Part shown: piece after piece, positions 6,785 to 14,612 of the stretch | How the letters are laid out: each line of letters opens with the position of its first letter | Position numbering within the stretch: position 1 is the stretch's first letter | Source of the DNA: HGM04593 sp964470845 | GTDB lineage: Bacteria > Bacteroidota > Bacteroidia > Bacteroidales > Bacteroidaceae | DNA: 21,963 nt | Assembly (NCBI GenBank): GCA_964470845.1 | Contig: CAYYEL010000039.1 | Coordinates: 1 to 21,963 of the forward strand | Direction: 5' to 3' | The notes under the pieces: model-generated | What the model saw: the letters and a program-made list of their open reading frames with translations, nothing else | Told to the model about the DNA's origin: nothing | Database searches by the model: none | Made by a program: the position numbers and the translations under genes

Positions 6785-7798
6785 ATGAAGAAACATCTTC
6801 TTACATATATTGTGGCACTGATTATTGCCTCTTGCGGCAATAATAAAACCGAGCAGTGGGAGTTGCGGACACCCGACGGCTCGGATGCTCGTATCATCTC
6901 CATTGATACAATGGAGATGAGCAATCCATTTATTCTGTTCGACCGTGAGAAACTAACATATTATATGACAGGCGATGGAGGCTGCGTGTGGAAGAGCCGC
7001 GACCTGCGCCTGTGGAACGGCCCTTACAATGTACTTAAACTCGATACACTCGAATGGATGGGTGCGTGCCCGCAAATTACAGCTCCCGAAATTCATAAGT
7101 ACCGAGGTAAATACTACTACCTTGCAACCTTTACCCGTGCCGACGTTGCAATAGACAATGTAGATGGTAAAGATGTACCCCGTCGCTCGTGTCAGTTGCT
7201 TGTTGCCGACAGCATCGAAGGCCCCTATAAGCCCATCCCTGCCGAGACGCCGCTTCTGCGTGCCGACCAAGCATCGCGCGGTGCAACATTCATCACCGAT
7301 GAGTACGATTCGGGCTATCTGATATACAGCCACGATTGGTGTCAGAGTGGCGAGGGTACAACACAAATTATATTGATGACCGACGACCTTGCCCGTCAGA
7401 TAGGCGAGCCTTACATAATGTTTCAAGCCTCGCAGAATCCTTGGTCGGCAGGCAAGGGTAGTGTCCCCTCACCCATAATGGACGGCCCGTGGCTCTTCGA
7501 TACCGAGGAACTTGAGCTTGGAATGCTCTTCAGCGCCGAGATTGACGGACAGGGTGCAGTGGGCGTTGCTTATAGCGAAAAAAATCACGGACTGAACGGC
7601 CCGTGGCACATAGAGGCGCAACCTCTGCTTACTGGTGGCTACGGACAGGCAATGCTCTTTAACGACTTTGACGGTTCGCTTGTGATGGCTCTTCACAAGG
7701 ACACCATAATAAACGGTAAAAGAAAAAATGTCCCACAGTTAATAGAGGTTGACAACCAGTTTGCCCGCCTCAAGATAAAAGGCAGATACAATTATTAA
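6785..7798 (+). CDS. GH43-like family lipoprotein (arabinosidase/xylosidase fold)
   Basis: The start is put at ATG 6785, giving MKKHLLTYIVALIIASC: a lipoprotein signal with the lipidated Cys at 17. The 337-residue protein reads like Bacteroidales family-43 glycosidases built as a five-bladed propeller: MSNPFILFD (45-53), TYYMTGDGGCVWKSRDLRLW (58-77), APEIHKYRGKYYYLATFTR (100-118), MDGPWLFDTEELELGMLFSA (232-251). By memory of the family, the first motif should be RDPFI, with Asp as catalytic base; here it is Asn47. The 'LDGTFW'-type Asp is also missing (SRGATF, 164-169), while DGP is kept. It may therefore bind glycan without cleaving, or be a diverged subfamily. It sits 23 bp upstream of nagB, probably as one transcript from the repeat-borne promoter. 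Confidence 0.8.
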   Translation: MKKHLLTYIVALIIASCGNNKTEQWELRTPDGSDARIISIDTMEMSNPFILFDREKLTYYMTGDGGCVWKSRDLRLWNGPYNVLKLDTLEWMGACPQITAPEIHKYRGKYYYLATFTRADVAIDNVDGKDVPRRSCQLLVADSIEGPYKPIPAETPLLRADQASRGATFITDEYDSGYLIYSHDWCQSGEGTTQIILMTDDLARQIGEPYIMFQASQNPWSAGKGSVPSPIMDGPWLFDTEELELGMLFSAEIDGQGAVGVAYSEKNHGLNGPWHIEAQPLLTGGYGQAMLFNDFDGSLVMALHKDTIINGKRKNVPQLIEVDNQFARLKIKGRYNY

Positions 7799-7821
7799 AA
7801 ACCTTTAAATAAAAAACAATT

Positions 7822-8634
7822 ATGCGTTTAATTATCGAACCTAACTATCAGCAACTATCAAGCTGGGCTGCAACATACGTTGCAAAGAGAATTAACGAGT
7901 TTAACCCCACACCCGAGAAACCTTTCGTGCTTGGTCTTCCCACAGGCGGTACACCTCTTGGTACTTACAAAGAGCTTATCCGACTATACAACGAGGGTAA
8001 GGTGAGTTTCCAGAATGTTGTTACATTTAATATGGACGAGTATGTAGGTCTTCCCGAGGAGCACCCCGAGAGCTACCACTCATTTATGTGGAACAATTTC
8101 TTCAGCCACGTTGACGTTAAGAAAGAGAATGTAAACATTCTTAACGGTAACGCCGAGGATCTTGTTGCCGAGTGCGCACGCTACGAGGAGAAGATTAAGT
8201 CGTACGGTGGAATCAATCTGTTCCTCGGTGGAATAGGTCCCGACGGACACATTGCATTCAACGAGCCGGGTTCTTCACTTGCTTCACGTACACGTATCAA
8301 GACACTTACAACCGACACAATCATTGCCAACTCACGCTTCTTCGACAACGATATCAACAAAGTGCCTAAGACAGCAGTAACAGTGGGTGTTGGTACTGTA
8401 ATGGACGCACAAGAGGTGCTTATCCTTGTTAACGGCCACAATAAGGCACAGGCTCTTTATCACGCAGTTGAGGGTAACATAACACAGATGTGGACAATCA
8501 GCGTGTTACAGATGCATCAGCACGGTATCATCGTTTGCGACGATGCTGCAACAGCCGAGCTTAAGGTAGGTACTGTAAACTACTTCAAGGACATTGAGCG
8601 CGACAACCTTTGCCCCTGCTCGAATCTGAAGTAA
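7822..8634 (+). CDS. nagB: Glucosamine-6-phosphate deaminase
   Basis: The 270 residues are close to E. coli NagB in length. The phosphate-binding loop GLPTGGTPLGTY lies at 38-49, NMDEYVGL places the catalytic Asp at D72, and GIGPDGHIAFNEPGSS (138-152) supplies D141, H143 and E148. The enzyme converts glucosamine-6-phosphate to fructose-6-phosphate and ammonia in the cytoplasm, linking amino-sugar breakdown to glycolysis. Upstream is a GH43-like lipoprotein; no nagA or transporter is adjacent. The leader TAAAAAACAATT is A-rich with no Shine-Dalgarno site. A very strong hairpin ends the unit at 8647-8697. Confidence 0.97.
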   Translation: MRLIIEPNYQQLSSWAATYVAKRINEFNPTPEKPFVLGLPTGGTPLGTYKELIRLYNEGKVSFQNVVTFNMDEYVGLPEEHPESYHSFMWNNFFSHVDVKKENVNILNGNAEDLVAECARYEEKIKSYGGINLFLGGIGPDGHIAFNEPGSSLASRTRIKTLTTDTIIANSRFFDNDINKVPKTAVTVGVGTVMDAQEVLILVNGHNKAQALYHAVEGNITQMWTISVLQMHQHGIIVCDDAATAELKVGTVNYFKDIERDNLCPCSNLK

Positions 8635-8646
8635 GCTAATAGCTTT

Positions 8647-8697
8647 GTTTAAAAAATGCGGGTGTCTATTCAAAATAGACACCCGCATTTTTTAAAC
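8647..8697 (+). terminator. Perfect 24-bp terminator after nagB
   Basis: Positions 8647-8670 are an exact reverse complement of 8674-8697, with loop CAA. The GC core GCGGGTGTC is flanked by A6 on the left and T6 on the right, so it can act in both directions. Confidence 0.92.
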
Positions 8698-8737
8698 TGT
8701 TTAGAACCATAAGTTATATATTATCATTTGTTTGGTA

Positions 8738-8768
8738 TTTGCATATTGCACAGAAAATAATAATTTTG
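8738..8768 (+). promoter_or_regulatory. Consensus promoter of the M20 dipeptidase gene
   Basis: TTTG (8738-8741), 19-nt spacer, TAATTTTG (8761-8768): an exact match to the Bacteroidota consensus. Predicted leader is about 115 nt, AT-rich, to the ATG at 8891; no known riboswitch is recognised in it. Confidence 0.7.
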
Positions 8769-8890
8769 TATGTTTGCCTATTATAAGCAAAGAGATATTT
8801 ATAAACAGTGCTATTTGCTGTAAAGAAACATTATTCTCGACAGCATTTTATTAGATAATACATAATTGAATATTTAATTAAAAGATAACT

Positions 8891-10249
8891 ATGGAGGTAA
8901 AAAAGTATATCCAAGAGAACGAGGAGCGCTTCCTCGATGAGCTATTCTCGCTCATACGCATTCCAAGCATCAGTGCGCAGAGCAGCCATAAAGACGATAT
9001 TCACGCTTGCGCCGAGCGTTGGCGCGAACTGCTGTTAGAGGCCGGCGCCGACAAGGCCGTGGTAATGCCCTCGGCCGGCAATCCGCTTGTCTATGGCGAG
9101 AAAATTGTCAACCCTTCGGCATCAACGGTACTCATCTACTCGCATTACGATGTAATGCCCGTCGAGCCGCTTGAGTTGTGGAACACCGCCCCCTTTGAGC
9201 CTGTTGTAAAAGATGGTCGTATATGGGCGCGTGGTGCCGACGACGACAAGGGGCAGGCAATGATACAGGTTAAAGCCTTTGAGTATGTGGTGAAAAACGG
9301 GCTCTTGAACCACAATATAAAGTTTATATTTGAGGGCGAGGAGGAGATTGGCTCGCCCAGCCTAAATGCCTTCTTGGGCGAGCATAAAGAGTTGTTGAAA
9401 GCCGACGTTATCCTTGTGTCCGATACAAGTATGTTGGGTGCCGAGCTTCCCTCGCTCACTACCGGCCTGCGCGGCCTTGCCTACTGGGAGGTAGAAGTAA
9501 CAGGGCCCAACCGCGACCTGCACTCGGGACACTTTGGAGGCGCTGTTGCCAATCCAATAAATGTGCTGTGCGAAATGATTGCACAAATGACTGATGCCGA
9601 TGGACGCATCACAATACCGCATTTCTATGACGACGTCGAGGAACTATCGGCCGAGGAGCGCCGTATGATTGCCTCTATCCCCTTTGACGAGGAGGCATAT
9701 AAACGCGCCATAGATGTTGATGCACTCCGAGGCGAGGCCGGATATGCAACACTCGAACGCAACAGTTGTCGTCCTTCGTTTGACGTCTGCGGCATTTGGG
9801 GCGGATACACCGGCGAGGGGGCAAAGACCGTGCTCCCCTCAAAGGCCTATGCAAAATTATCGTGTCGCTTGGTGGCGCATCAGAGCCACGAGAAAATCTC
9901 GCAACTATTTGCCGACTATTTTACAGCAATTGCACCCTCGTGTGTAAGAGTAAAAGTAACACCTATGCACGGAGGCGAGGGGTACGTCTGTCCAATCACT
10001 CTGCCGGCCTACAAGGCTGCCGAAAAAGGCTTCGAGAAGGCCTTCGGACAAAAACCGCTTGCGGTGCGCAGGGGTGGCAGTATTCCTATTATCAGCGATT
10101 TTGAGAAAATCTTAGGTGTAAAAACCGTGCTTATGGGGTTCGGGCTTGAGAGCGATGCTATTCACTCGCCTAACGAGAATTTCAGGCTCGATATTTTCAG
10201 AAAGGGTATTGAGGCTGTTGTCGAGTTTCATAAGAATTATAAAGGATAA
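8891..10249 (+). CDS. M20 family dipeptidase (carnosinase-like metallopeptidase)
   Basis: The 452 residues carry the M20 two-zinc site. YSHYDVMP gives H85 and the supporting D87, and GADDDKGQ gives the bridging D118. GEEEIGS gives the general base E151 and ligand E152; LVSDTS gives D178, and the C-terminal IHSPNE gives the last His. The dimerisation 'lid' domain is inserted at about 200-370 (DLHSGHFGGAVANP is the typical entry). Members of the CNDP/ArgE-like subgroup hydrolyse dipeptides in the cytoplasm; exact substrate is not readable. It is a single-gene unit with its own consensus promoter at 8738 and a terminator at 10264-10293. Confidence 0.93.
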   Translation: MEVKKYIQENEERFLDELFSLIRIPSISAQSSHKDDIHACAERWRELLLEAGADKAVVMPSAGNPLVYGEKIVNPSASTVLIYSHYDVMPVEPLELWNTAPFEPVVKDGRIWARGADDDKGQAMIQVKAFEYVVKNGLLNHNIKFIFEGEEEIGSPSLNAFLGEHKELLKADVILVSDTSMLGAELPSLTTGLRGLAYWEVEVTGPNRDLHSGHFGGAVANPINVLCEMIAQMTDADGRITIPHFYDDVEELSAEERRMIASIPFDEEAYKRAIDVDALRGEAGYATLERNSCRPSFDVCGIWGGYTGEGAKTVLPSKAYAKLSCRLVAHQSHEKISQLFADYFTAIAPSCVRVKVTPMHGGEGYVCPITLPAYKAAEKGFEKAFGQKPLAVRRGGSIPIISDFEKILGVKTVLMGFGLESDAIHSPNENFRLDIFRKGIEAVVEFHKNYKG

Positions 10250-10263
10250 AATGTTTTTTTGCG

Positions 10264-10293
10264 GGGCGCATCACATTGTAGAGTGGTGCGCCC
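10264..10293 (+). terminator. Terminator after the M20 dipeptidase
   Basis: GGGCGCATCAC (10264-10274) pairs with GTGGTGCGCCC (10283-10293), 11 bp with one T-G pair, loop of 8, followed by ATTTTTATATT. Confidence 0.82.
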
Positions 10294-10299
10294 ATTTTT

Positions 10300-10402
10300 A
10301 TATTCTCGCGACAACATAAAGGCTCGTGTGCTGTTGATGCCGACCCTTACGGGCACCGATAGTTGGCAACAGATAGAACGCTATTTTAATGAGTATAGAT
10401 AG
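10300..10402 (+). pseudogene. Possible orphan C-terminal coding remnant
   Basis: Between the terminator and the patatin gene a frame reads YSRDNIKARVLLMPTLTGTD and then SWQQIERYFNEYR before TAG 10400-10402. It has a plausible amphipathic strand-helix end but no start codon and no family I can name. The frame is the same as that of the M20 gene, but a GC-rich terminator lies between, so it is unlikely to be a tail. It may be chance. Confidence 0.2.
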
Positions 10403-10408
10403 TGATTT

Positions 10409-11263
10409 TTAGAGGATAAATTCAATATCTGCGGCACAGTTGTACCCCTCGTTATACATTGCCAGCAGTTTGTCGGGGTTGCGCTCCATTCGATCGACTG
10501 TGATTGGTCGTATGGGGCGTATTACTGTAATTTCGCCTGCATCTTCTAACTGCTCGATAAGGGTTATCTGGCTGTTGTACATTGCGTTGCGCTCGATAAT
10601 AGCCTTGCGCACTGCCGGATATTTGCGGTACATGAAAAATGGGACACGTGTGGGCTTGTCGGGCTTACGGTAGCCTCGGTTGCGTGTAAGCACAATGAGA
10701 TTATTGTCGAATCCTTGTGAACGTGCGCGTTGCAGGGGAATAGAGTCGGCAATGCCACCGTCCATCATAGGCTCGCCGTCAACGTATGCAATAGGGGCTA
10801 CAAAGGGCAGGCTGCTCGATGCTTTTACAATGTCAATTATACGTTTGGGGTCGTGGCGCTCGTCGTAGTAGCAGGCCTTGCCGGTGCGACAGCTTGTTGT
10901 AACCATCTCGAAACGGCGCTTTGTGGCTGCAAAGGCCTTATAGTCGTAGGGGTAAATTTTCTCGGGGAATGTGTGAAAGAGTAATTTAAAATCCATAATA
11001 TTGCCTCCCAAGAGTAGTTTGCCGAGGCCTATATATTTGTACTGCTGCATCAATTTTGTGTAGCTGTATTTCGAGCGGCCGCGTTGCAAGGACATATATG
11101 AAAGGCCGTTGCAAGCACCGGCACTCACGCCTACGGTGTAGGGGAAAAGCACTTTGCGATCCATAAGGTTATCGAGTACTCCGGCTGTGAATGCTCCGCG
11201 CATACCTCCTCCCTCTAATATTAGGGCGGCTTTTTCGTCTATCTTAAATTGTCTCTTGCTCAT
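10409..11263 (-). CDS. Patatin-like phospholipase family protein
   Basis: The 284 residues have the complete patatin catalytic set: oxyanion loop LEGGGMRGAF (16-25), nucleophile elbow GVSAG with Ser47, and the dyad Asp168 in MMDGGIADS. The overall form matches bacterial RssA/YjjU-type cytoplasmic members, which are lipid acyl hydrolases. No signal peptide is present, and the physiological substrate is unknown. The gene is monocistronic on the minus strand. Its ATG is only 7 nt beyond a consensus -7 box, so the transcript should be almost leaderless. A perfect 19-nt palindrome overlaps the promoter, which suggests control by a DNA-binding dimer. Confidence 0.93.
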   Translation of the reverse strand: MSKRQFKIDEKAALILEGGGMRGAFTAGVLDNLMDRKVLFPYTVGVSAGACNGLSYMSLQRGRSKYSYTKLMQQYKYIGLGKLLLGGNIMDFKLLFHTFPEKIYPYDYKAFAATKRRFEMVTTSCRTGKACYYDERHDPKRIIDIVKASSSLPFVAPIAYVDGEPMMDGGIADSIPLQRARSQGFDNNLIVLTRNRGYRKPDKPTRVPFFMYRKYPAVRKAIIERNAMYNSQITLIEQLEDAGEITVIRPIRPITVDRMERNPDKLLAMYNEGYNCAADIEFIL

Positions 11264-11270
11264 AGTGCTG

Positions 11271-11303
11271 CAAAGGTAGCGAATTTTAGAAACAGTTTCT
11301 AAA
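11271..11303 (-). promoter_or_regulatory. Patatin gene promoter with overlapping palindromic operator
   Basis: On the minus strand, TTTA (11300-11303), 21-nt spacer, TACCTTTG (11271-11278). The spacer and the upstream box are covered by the perfect palindrome TTTAGAAACAGTTTCTAAA at 11285-11303 (9 + 1 + 9), a natural place for a repressor. The start codon at 11263 would leave a leader of a few nucleotides. Confidence 0.55.
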
Positions 11304-11366
11304 TTTATACCTAAAGTTTTTAAGTGTTATTATTGGTTACGCCTTTCGCCGCTACGCTTTTGTTAA

Positions 11367-11682
11367 TATAATCTTTACTCGCTGTAAAAAACGCTAAAAT
11401 TACGATTAAGTGAGTGCAAAGTAAATTTATTTACTTTGCCGAACGGAAGTAGTTTCGTTAAAAACAAAGTAAACTTTGCGTTTTTCGCTCGTTTGTATAT
11501 TTGAGGTTACACCTCGAATATAATCTTTACTCGCTGTAAAAAACGCTAAAGTAAACTTTGCGTTTTTCGCTCGTTTGTATATTTGAGGTTACACCTCGAA
11601 TATAATCTTTACTCGCTGTAAAAAACGCTAAAGTAAACTTTGCGTTTTTCGCTCGTTTGTATATTTGTTGCTATATTTGCAA
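11367..11682 (+). repeat. Promoter-hairpin tandem array, locus 2
   Basis: Units start TATAATCTTTACTCGCTG at 11367, 11519 and 11601. The unit is 82 bp; 11519-11585 and 11601-11667 are identical over 67 bp, and 11466-11518 equals 11548-11600. The first unit is enlarged by about 70 bp after ACGCTAAA. That insert holds a perfect 10-bp hairpin, GCAAAGTAAA/TTTACTTTGC (11416-11425, 11430-11439). Each unit has the AAAAACGC(T)AAAG-TAAA-CTTTGCGTTTTT hairpin, and the first two also have GAGGT-TAC-ACCTC. The last unit ends TTGCTATATTTGC, as in locus 1. Confidence 0.88.
11672..11679 (+). promoter_or_regulatory. -7 box of the probable glnA promoter
   Basis: TATATTTG at 11672-11679 fits TAnnTTTG. No good TTTG lies 19-21 nt upstream (TTTC at 11647-11650 gives 21). 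A second TATATTTG at 11660-11667 is 17 nt from the TTTG at 11639-11642. Leader about 55-70 nt to the ATG at 11742. Confidence 0.4.
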
Positions 11683-11741
11683 TAGTAATTGGAACAGACA
11701 CCGAAGCGATTCTTTAAACAGCTTCTTAAATACTTTATATT

Positions 11742-13244
11742 ATGAATAAGGAATTGGAAATGAGCCCCAATAGGGTGGTTGCTTATCTTGGTAAGCCTTG
11801 CCAAGAATTTACCAAGGCTGATATTGTACGCTACATTGCCGAGAATGAGGTGCGTATGGTGAATTTTATGTATCCCGCAGGCGATGGACGATTAAAAACT
11901 CTGAACTTTGTAATTAACAATGCTGCTTATCTCGACGCGATACTTACTTGTGGCGAGAGGGTCGATGGTTCGAGCCTTTTCCCCTTTATCGAGGCCGGCA
12001 GCAGCGACCTTTATGTGCTGCCGCGTTTTTCGACAGCCTTTCTTGACCCCTTTGCTCAGATTCCTACGCTCTCGATGCTGTGTTCCTATTTTAATAAAGA
12101 TGGTGAGCCGTTGGAGAGCTCGCCCGAAAACACCTTGCGCAAGGCTTGCAAGGCTTTCAACGAGGTTACGGGAATGGAGTTTCAGGCGATGGGCGAGCTT
12201 GAGTATTATGTGATTGCTCCCGACGAGGGGCTTTTCCCCGCAACCGACCAAAAGGGCTATCACGAGTCGGCGCCGTATGCTAAATTCAATGAGTTTCGCA
12301 CCGAGTGTATGGCTTATATTGCGCAGGCCGGCGGACAGATAAAATATGGACACTCCGAGGTTGGTAATTTTACAATCGACGGCCTTGTTTATGAGCAGAA
12401 CGAGATTGAGTTTCTGCCCGTGGATGCTCGCGAAGCTGCCGACCAACTGATGATTGCAAAATGGATTATCCGCAACCTTGCCTATAAATATGGGTACGAT
12501 ATTACTTTTGCTCCAAAGATTACAGCCGGAAAGGCCGGCTCGGGTCTGCACGTGCATATGCGCATAATGAAAAATGGTAAGAATTGTATGCTCGACGGCG
12601 GACAACTATCGTCGGCTGCACGACGTGCAATTGCAGGAATGATGGAGCTTGCACCCTCAATTACCGCGTTCGGAAACACTAACCCAACATCTTATTTCCG
12701 CCTTGTGCCGCATCAGGAGGCACCTACAAACATCTGCTGGGGCGACCGTAACCGTTCGGTGCTTGTGCGTGTGCCGCTGGGGTGGGCTGCCAAGAGTGAT
12801 ATGTGTCGTATGGCCAACCCTCTTGAGGACGAGAGCAACTACGATACTACACAGAAACAGACAGTTGAGATGCGCTCGCCCGATGGCTCGGCCGATATTT
12901 ATCAGTTGATAGCGGGTCTTGCCGTTGCTGCTCGCTATGGATTCGAGCTTGAGAATGCTCTTGAGATTGCCTCGCGCACATACGTGAATGTGAATATTCA
13001 CCAAAAGGAGAATGCCGATAAATTGGCTCTCTTGGCTCAACTGCCCGATAGTTGCGAGGCCTCGGCCGATTGTCTCGAACGTCAGCGTGCGGTGTTCGAG
13101 GCACACAATGTCTTTAGCCCGGCAATGATTGATGGCATTATAAAGCGTCTGCGCTCGTATGGCGACGGCACTCTGCGTGCTTCAATCGAGGGCGATAATG
13201 AGAAAATGCTCGAACTTGTGCGTAAATATTTCCACTGCGGATGA
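11742..13244 (+). CDS. glnA: Glutamine synthetase (type I-like)
   Basis: The 500-residue protein has the glutamine synthetase signatures in order: GERVDGSSL (71-79), metal-ligand stretch GELEYYV (151-157), NEIEF (220-224), GSGLHVHM (266-273, ATP/metal His), TSYFRLVPHQEAP (316-328) with the glutamate-binding Arg320, and NRSVLVRVPLGW (337-348). The canonical adenylylation Tyr loop is not obvious. It makes glutamine from glutamate, ammonia and ATP in the cytoplasm. Length and motifs fit the type I-like form and not the ~700-residue GSIII (GlnN) common in Bacteroidota. It might be a paralogue acting on another amine. The stop overlaps the next ATG by 4 bp (ATGA), indicating coupled translation. 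Expression probably starts in the repeat array upstream. Confidence 0.9.
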   Translation: MNKELEMSPNRVVAYLGKPCQEFTKADIVRYIAENEVRMVNFMYPAGDGRLKTLNFVINNAAYLDAILTCGERVDGSSLFPFIEAGSSDLYVLPRFSTAFLDPFAQIPTLSMLCSYFNKDGEPLESSPENTLRKACKAFNEVTGMEFQAMGELEYYVIAPDEGLFPATDQKGYHESAPYAKFNEFRTECMAYIAQAGGQIKYGHSEVGNFTIDGLVYEQNEIEFLPVDAREAADQLMIAKWIIRNLAYKYGYDITFAPKITAGKAGSGLHVHMRIMKNGKNCMLDGGQLSSAARRAIAGMMELAPSITAFGNTNPTSYFRLVPHQEAPTNICWGDRNRSVLVRVPLGWAAKSDMCRMANPLEDESNYDTTQKQTVEMRSPDGSADIYQLIAGLAVAARYGFELENALEIASRTYVNVNIHQKENADKLALLAQLPDSCEASADCLERQRAVFEAHNVFSPAMIDGIIKRLRSYGDGTLRASIEGDNEKMLELVRKYFHCG

Positions 13245-13738
13245 CGATGATTATTCGCAAGGCAACATTCGACGACCTTCCCACGCTGATGAATATTTTC
13301 GAGGCGGCTAAAGTTATTATGCGCCGCAGTGGAAATATTCACCAGTGGGGCTGTGGCTACCCTTCGGAAGAGATTGTCGGGCGCGATATTCAATGTGGCG
13401 CGTCTTATGTTGTTTGTGCCGAGGGTGGGGAGATTGTCGCTACAATGGCGTTTATTCCCGGGCCCGACCCTACGTATGCGGTTATATACGACGGCGAGTG
13501 GCCCGACGACCGTCCCTATTATGTAATTCACCGCATTGCTGTTGCAGCTCCGGGACGGGGTATCGCCCGTCTGTTGCTCGATTGGGCTTTTGAGCGCACG
13601 CATACGCTACGCATCGACACGCATCGCGACAATTGTATTATGCACCACATTTTGCAACAATATGGCTTTAAGCGTTGCGGGGTGATTCTGCTTGCCAATG
13701 GCGATGCGCGCGATGCTTATCATTTAACCAAAGAATAG
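13241..13738 (+). CDS. GNAT family N-acetyltransferase
   Basis: The 165-residue protein begins MTMIIRKATFDDLPTLMNIF, the usual GNAT N-terminal strand-helix. It carries the acetyl-CoA pyrophosphate loop APGRGIARLLLDWAFE (103-118), preceded by YVIHRIAV. The C-terminal RIDTHRDNCIMHHILQQYGF is the usual end of the fold. Target is unknown. Its ATG overlaps the glnA stop (13241-13244), and a methyltransferase gene follows 18 bp later, so the three genes form one unit. A second ATG at 13247 is an alternative start. Confidence 0.9.
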   Translation: MTMIIRKATFDDLPTLMNIFEAAKVIMRRSGNIHQWGCGYPSEEIVGRDIQCGASYVVCAEGGEIVATMAFIPGPDPTYAVIYDGEWPDDRPYYVIHRIAVAAPGRGIARLLLDWAFERTHTLRIDTHRDNCIMHHILQQYGFKRCGVILLANGDARDAYHLTKE

Positions 13739-13756
13739 CTTTAAAAAAAACTAAAA

Positions 13757-14566
13757 ATGCCGATAATTGAGATTACATCACTCTCGCATCCGGGAGTAGA
13801 GATTTTTTCGTTGCTCACCGAGGCGCAATTGCGCAGATGTGTTGATGCTACACGCGGAATTTTCATTGCCGAGAGCCCCAAGGTGATAAATGTGGCACTC
13901 GATGCGGGATATGAACCGCTGGCGCTTCTGTGCGAGCAGAAGCATATTACGGGCGATGCAGCCGATATTATTGCACGCGTTGGCGACGATGTTCCGTTAT
14001 ATACGGGCAGTCGCGAGATACTCGCTTCACTCACAGGCTATGCACTCACGCGCGGTGTGTTGTGTGCAATGCGTCGTCTCGAGGAAAAATCGGTCGAGGA
14101 TGTGTGCCGCGACGCTCGTCGCATTGTGGTGATTGACGGGGTGGTCGATACAACTAATATTGGCGCAATATTCCGTTCGGCTGCTGCATTGGGAATAGAT
14201 GCGGTGCTTCTGACACGTACCTCGTGCGACCCGCTCAATCGTCGTGCGGTGCGTGTGTCTATGGGGTCGGTGTTTCTTGTTCCGTGGACGTGGATTGACG
14301 AGCCTGTTGAAACACTTGGCTCATTGGGATTTCGCACAGCTGCAATGGCACTTACTGACGATTCTGTCTCAATTGACGATGAGGAGCTGTGTGGCGAGCC
14401 GCGTCTTGCAATAATTATGGGGACTGAGGGCGATGGCCTCTCGGATAGTGTAATAAGCTCGGCCGATTATGTGGTGCGTATTCCGATGTATCACGGTGTC
14501 GATTCGCTTAATGTGGCGGCTGCGGCTGCGGTCGCATTTTGGCAGTTGAGGGTGAAGGGTAAATGA
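13757..14566 (+). CDS. TrmH/SpoU family RNA 2'-O-methyltransferase
   Basis: The 269 residues show the three SPOUT knot motifs: motif 1 NIGAIFRSAAALG (134-146), motif 2 AIIMGTEGDGLSD (218-230) and motif 3 IPMYHGVDSLNVAAAAAVAF (242-261). An N-terminal substrate-binding region (about 1-105) contains FIAESPKVI, as in the RlmB/TrmH-like group. These enzymes use S-adenosylmethionine to methylate the ribose of a rRNA or tRNA nucleotide; the target site cannot be assigned. It is third in the glnA-GNAT unit. The gene ends with TGA, which shows TGA acts as a stop in this genome. No hairpin is visible in the 46 bp before the convergent ybaK-like gene. Confidence 0.92.
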   Translation: MPIIEITSLSHPGVEIFSLLTEAQLRRCVDATRGIFIAESPKVINVALDAGYEPLALLCEQKHITGDAADIIARVGDDVPLYTGSREILASLTGYALTRGVLCAMRRLEEKSVEDVCRDARRIVVIDGVVDTTNIGAIFRSAAALGIDAVLLTRTSCDPLNRRAVRVSMGSVFLVPWTWIDEPVETLGSLGFRTAAMALTDDSVSIDDEELCGEPRLAIIMGTEGDGLSDSVISSADYVVRIPMYHGVDSLNVAAAAAVAFWQLRVKGK

Positions 14567-14612
14567 GAAAATGCTCTGTATGTGCAGCGTGGATTGAAGC
14601 AGGAATTACGGG

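Noticed and set aside
5835..14566. Alternative genetic code with TGA as sense
   Set aside because: glnA (13242-13244) and the TrmH gene (14564-14566) end sensibly at TGA, so TGA is a stop in this genome.
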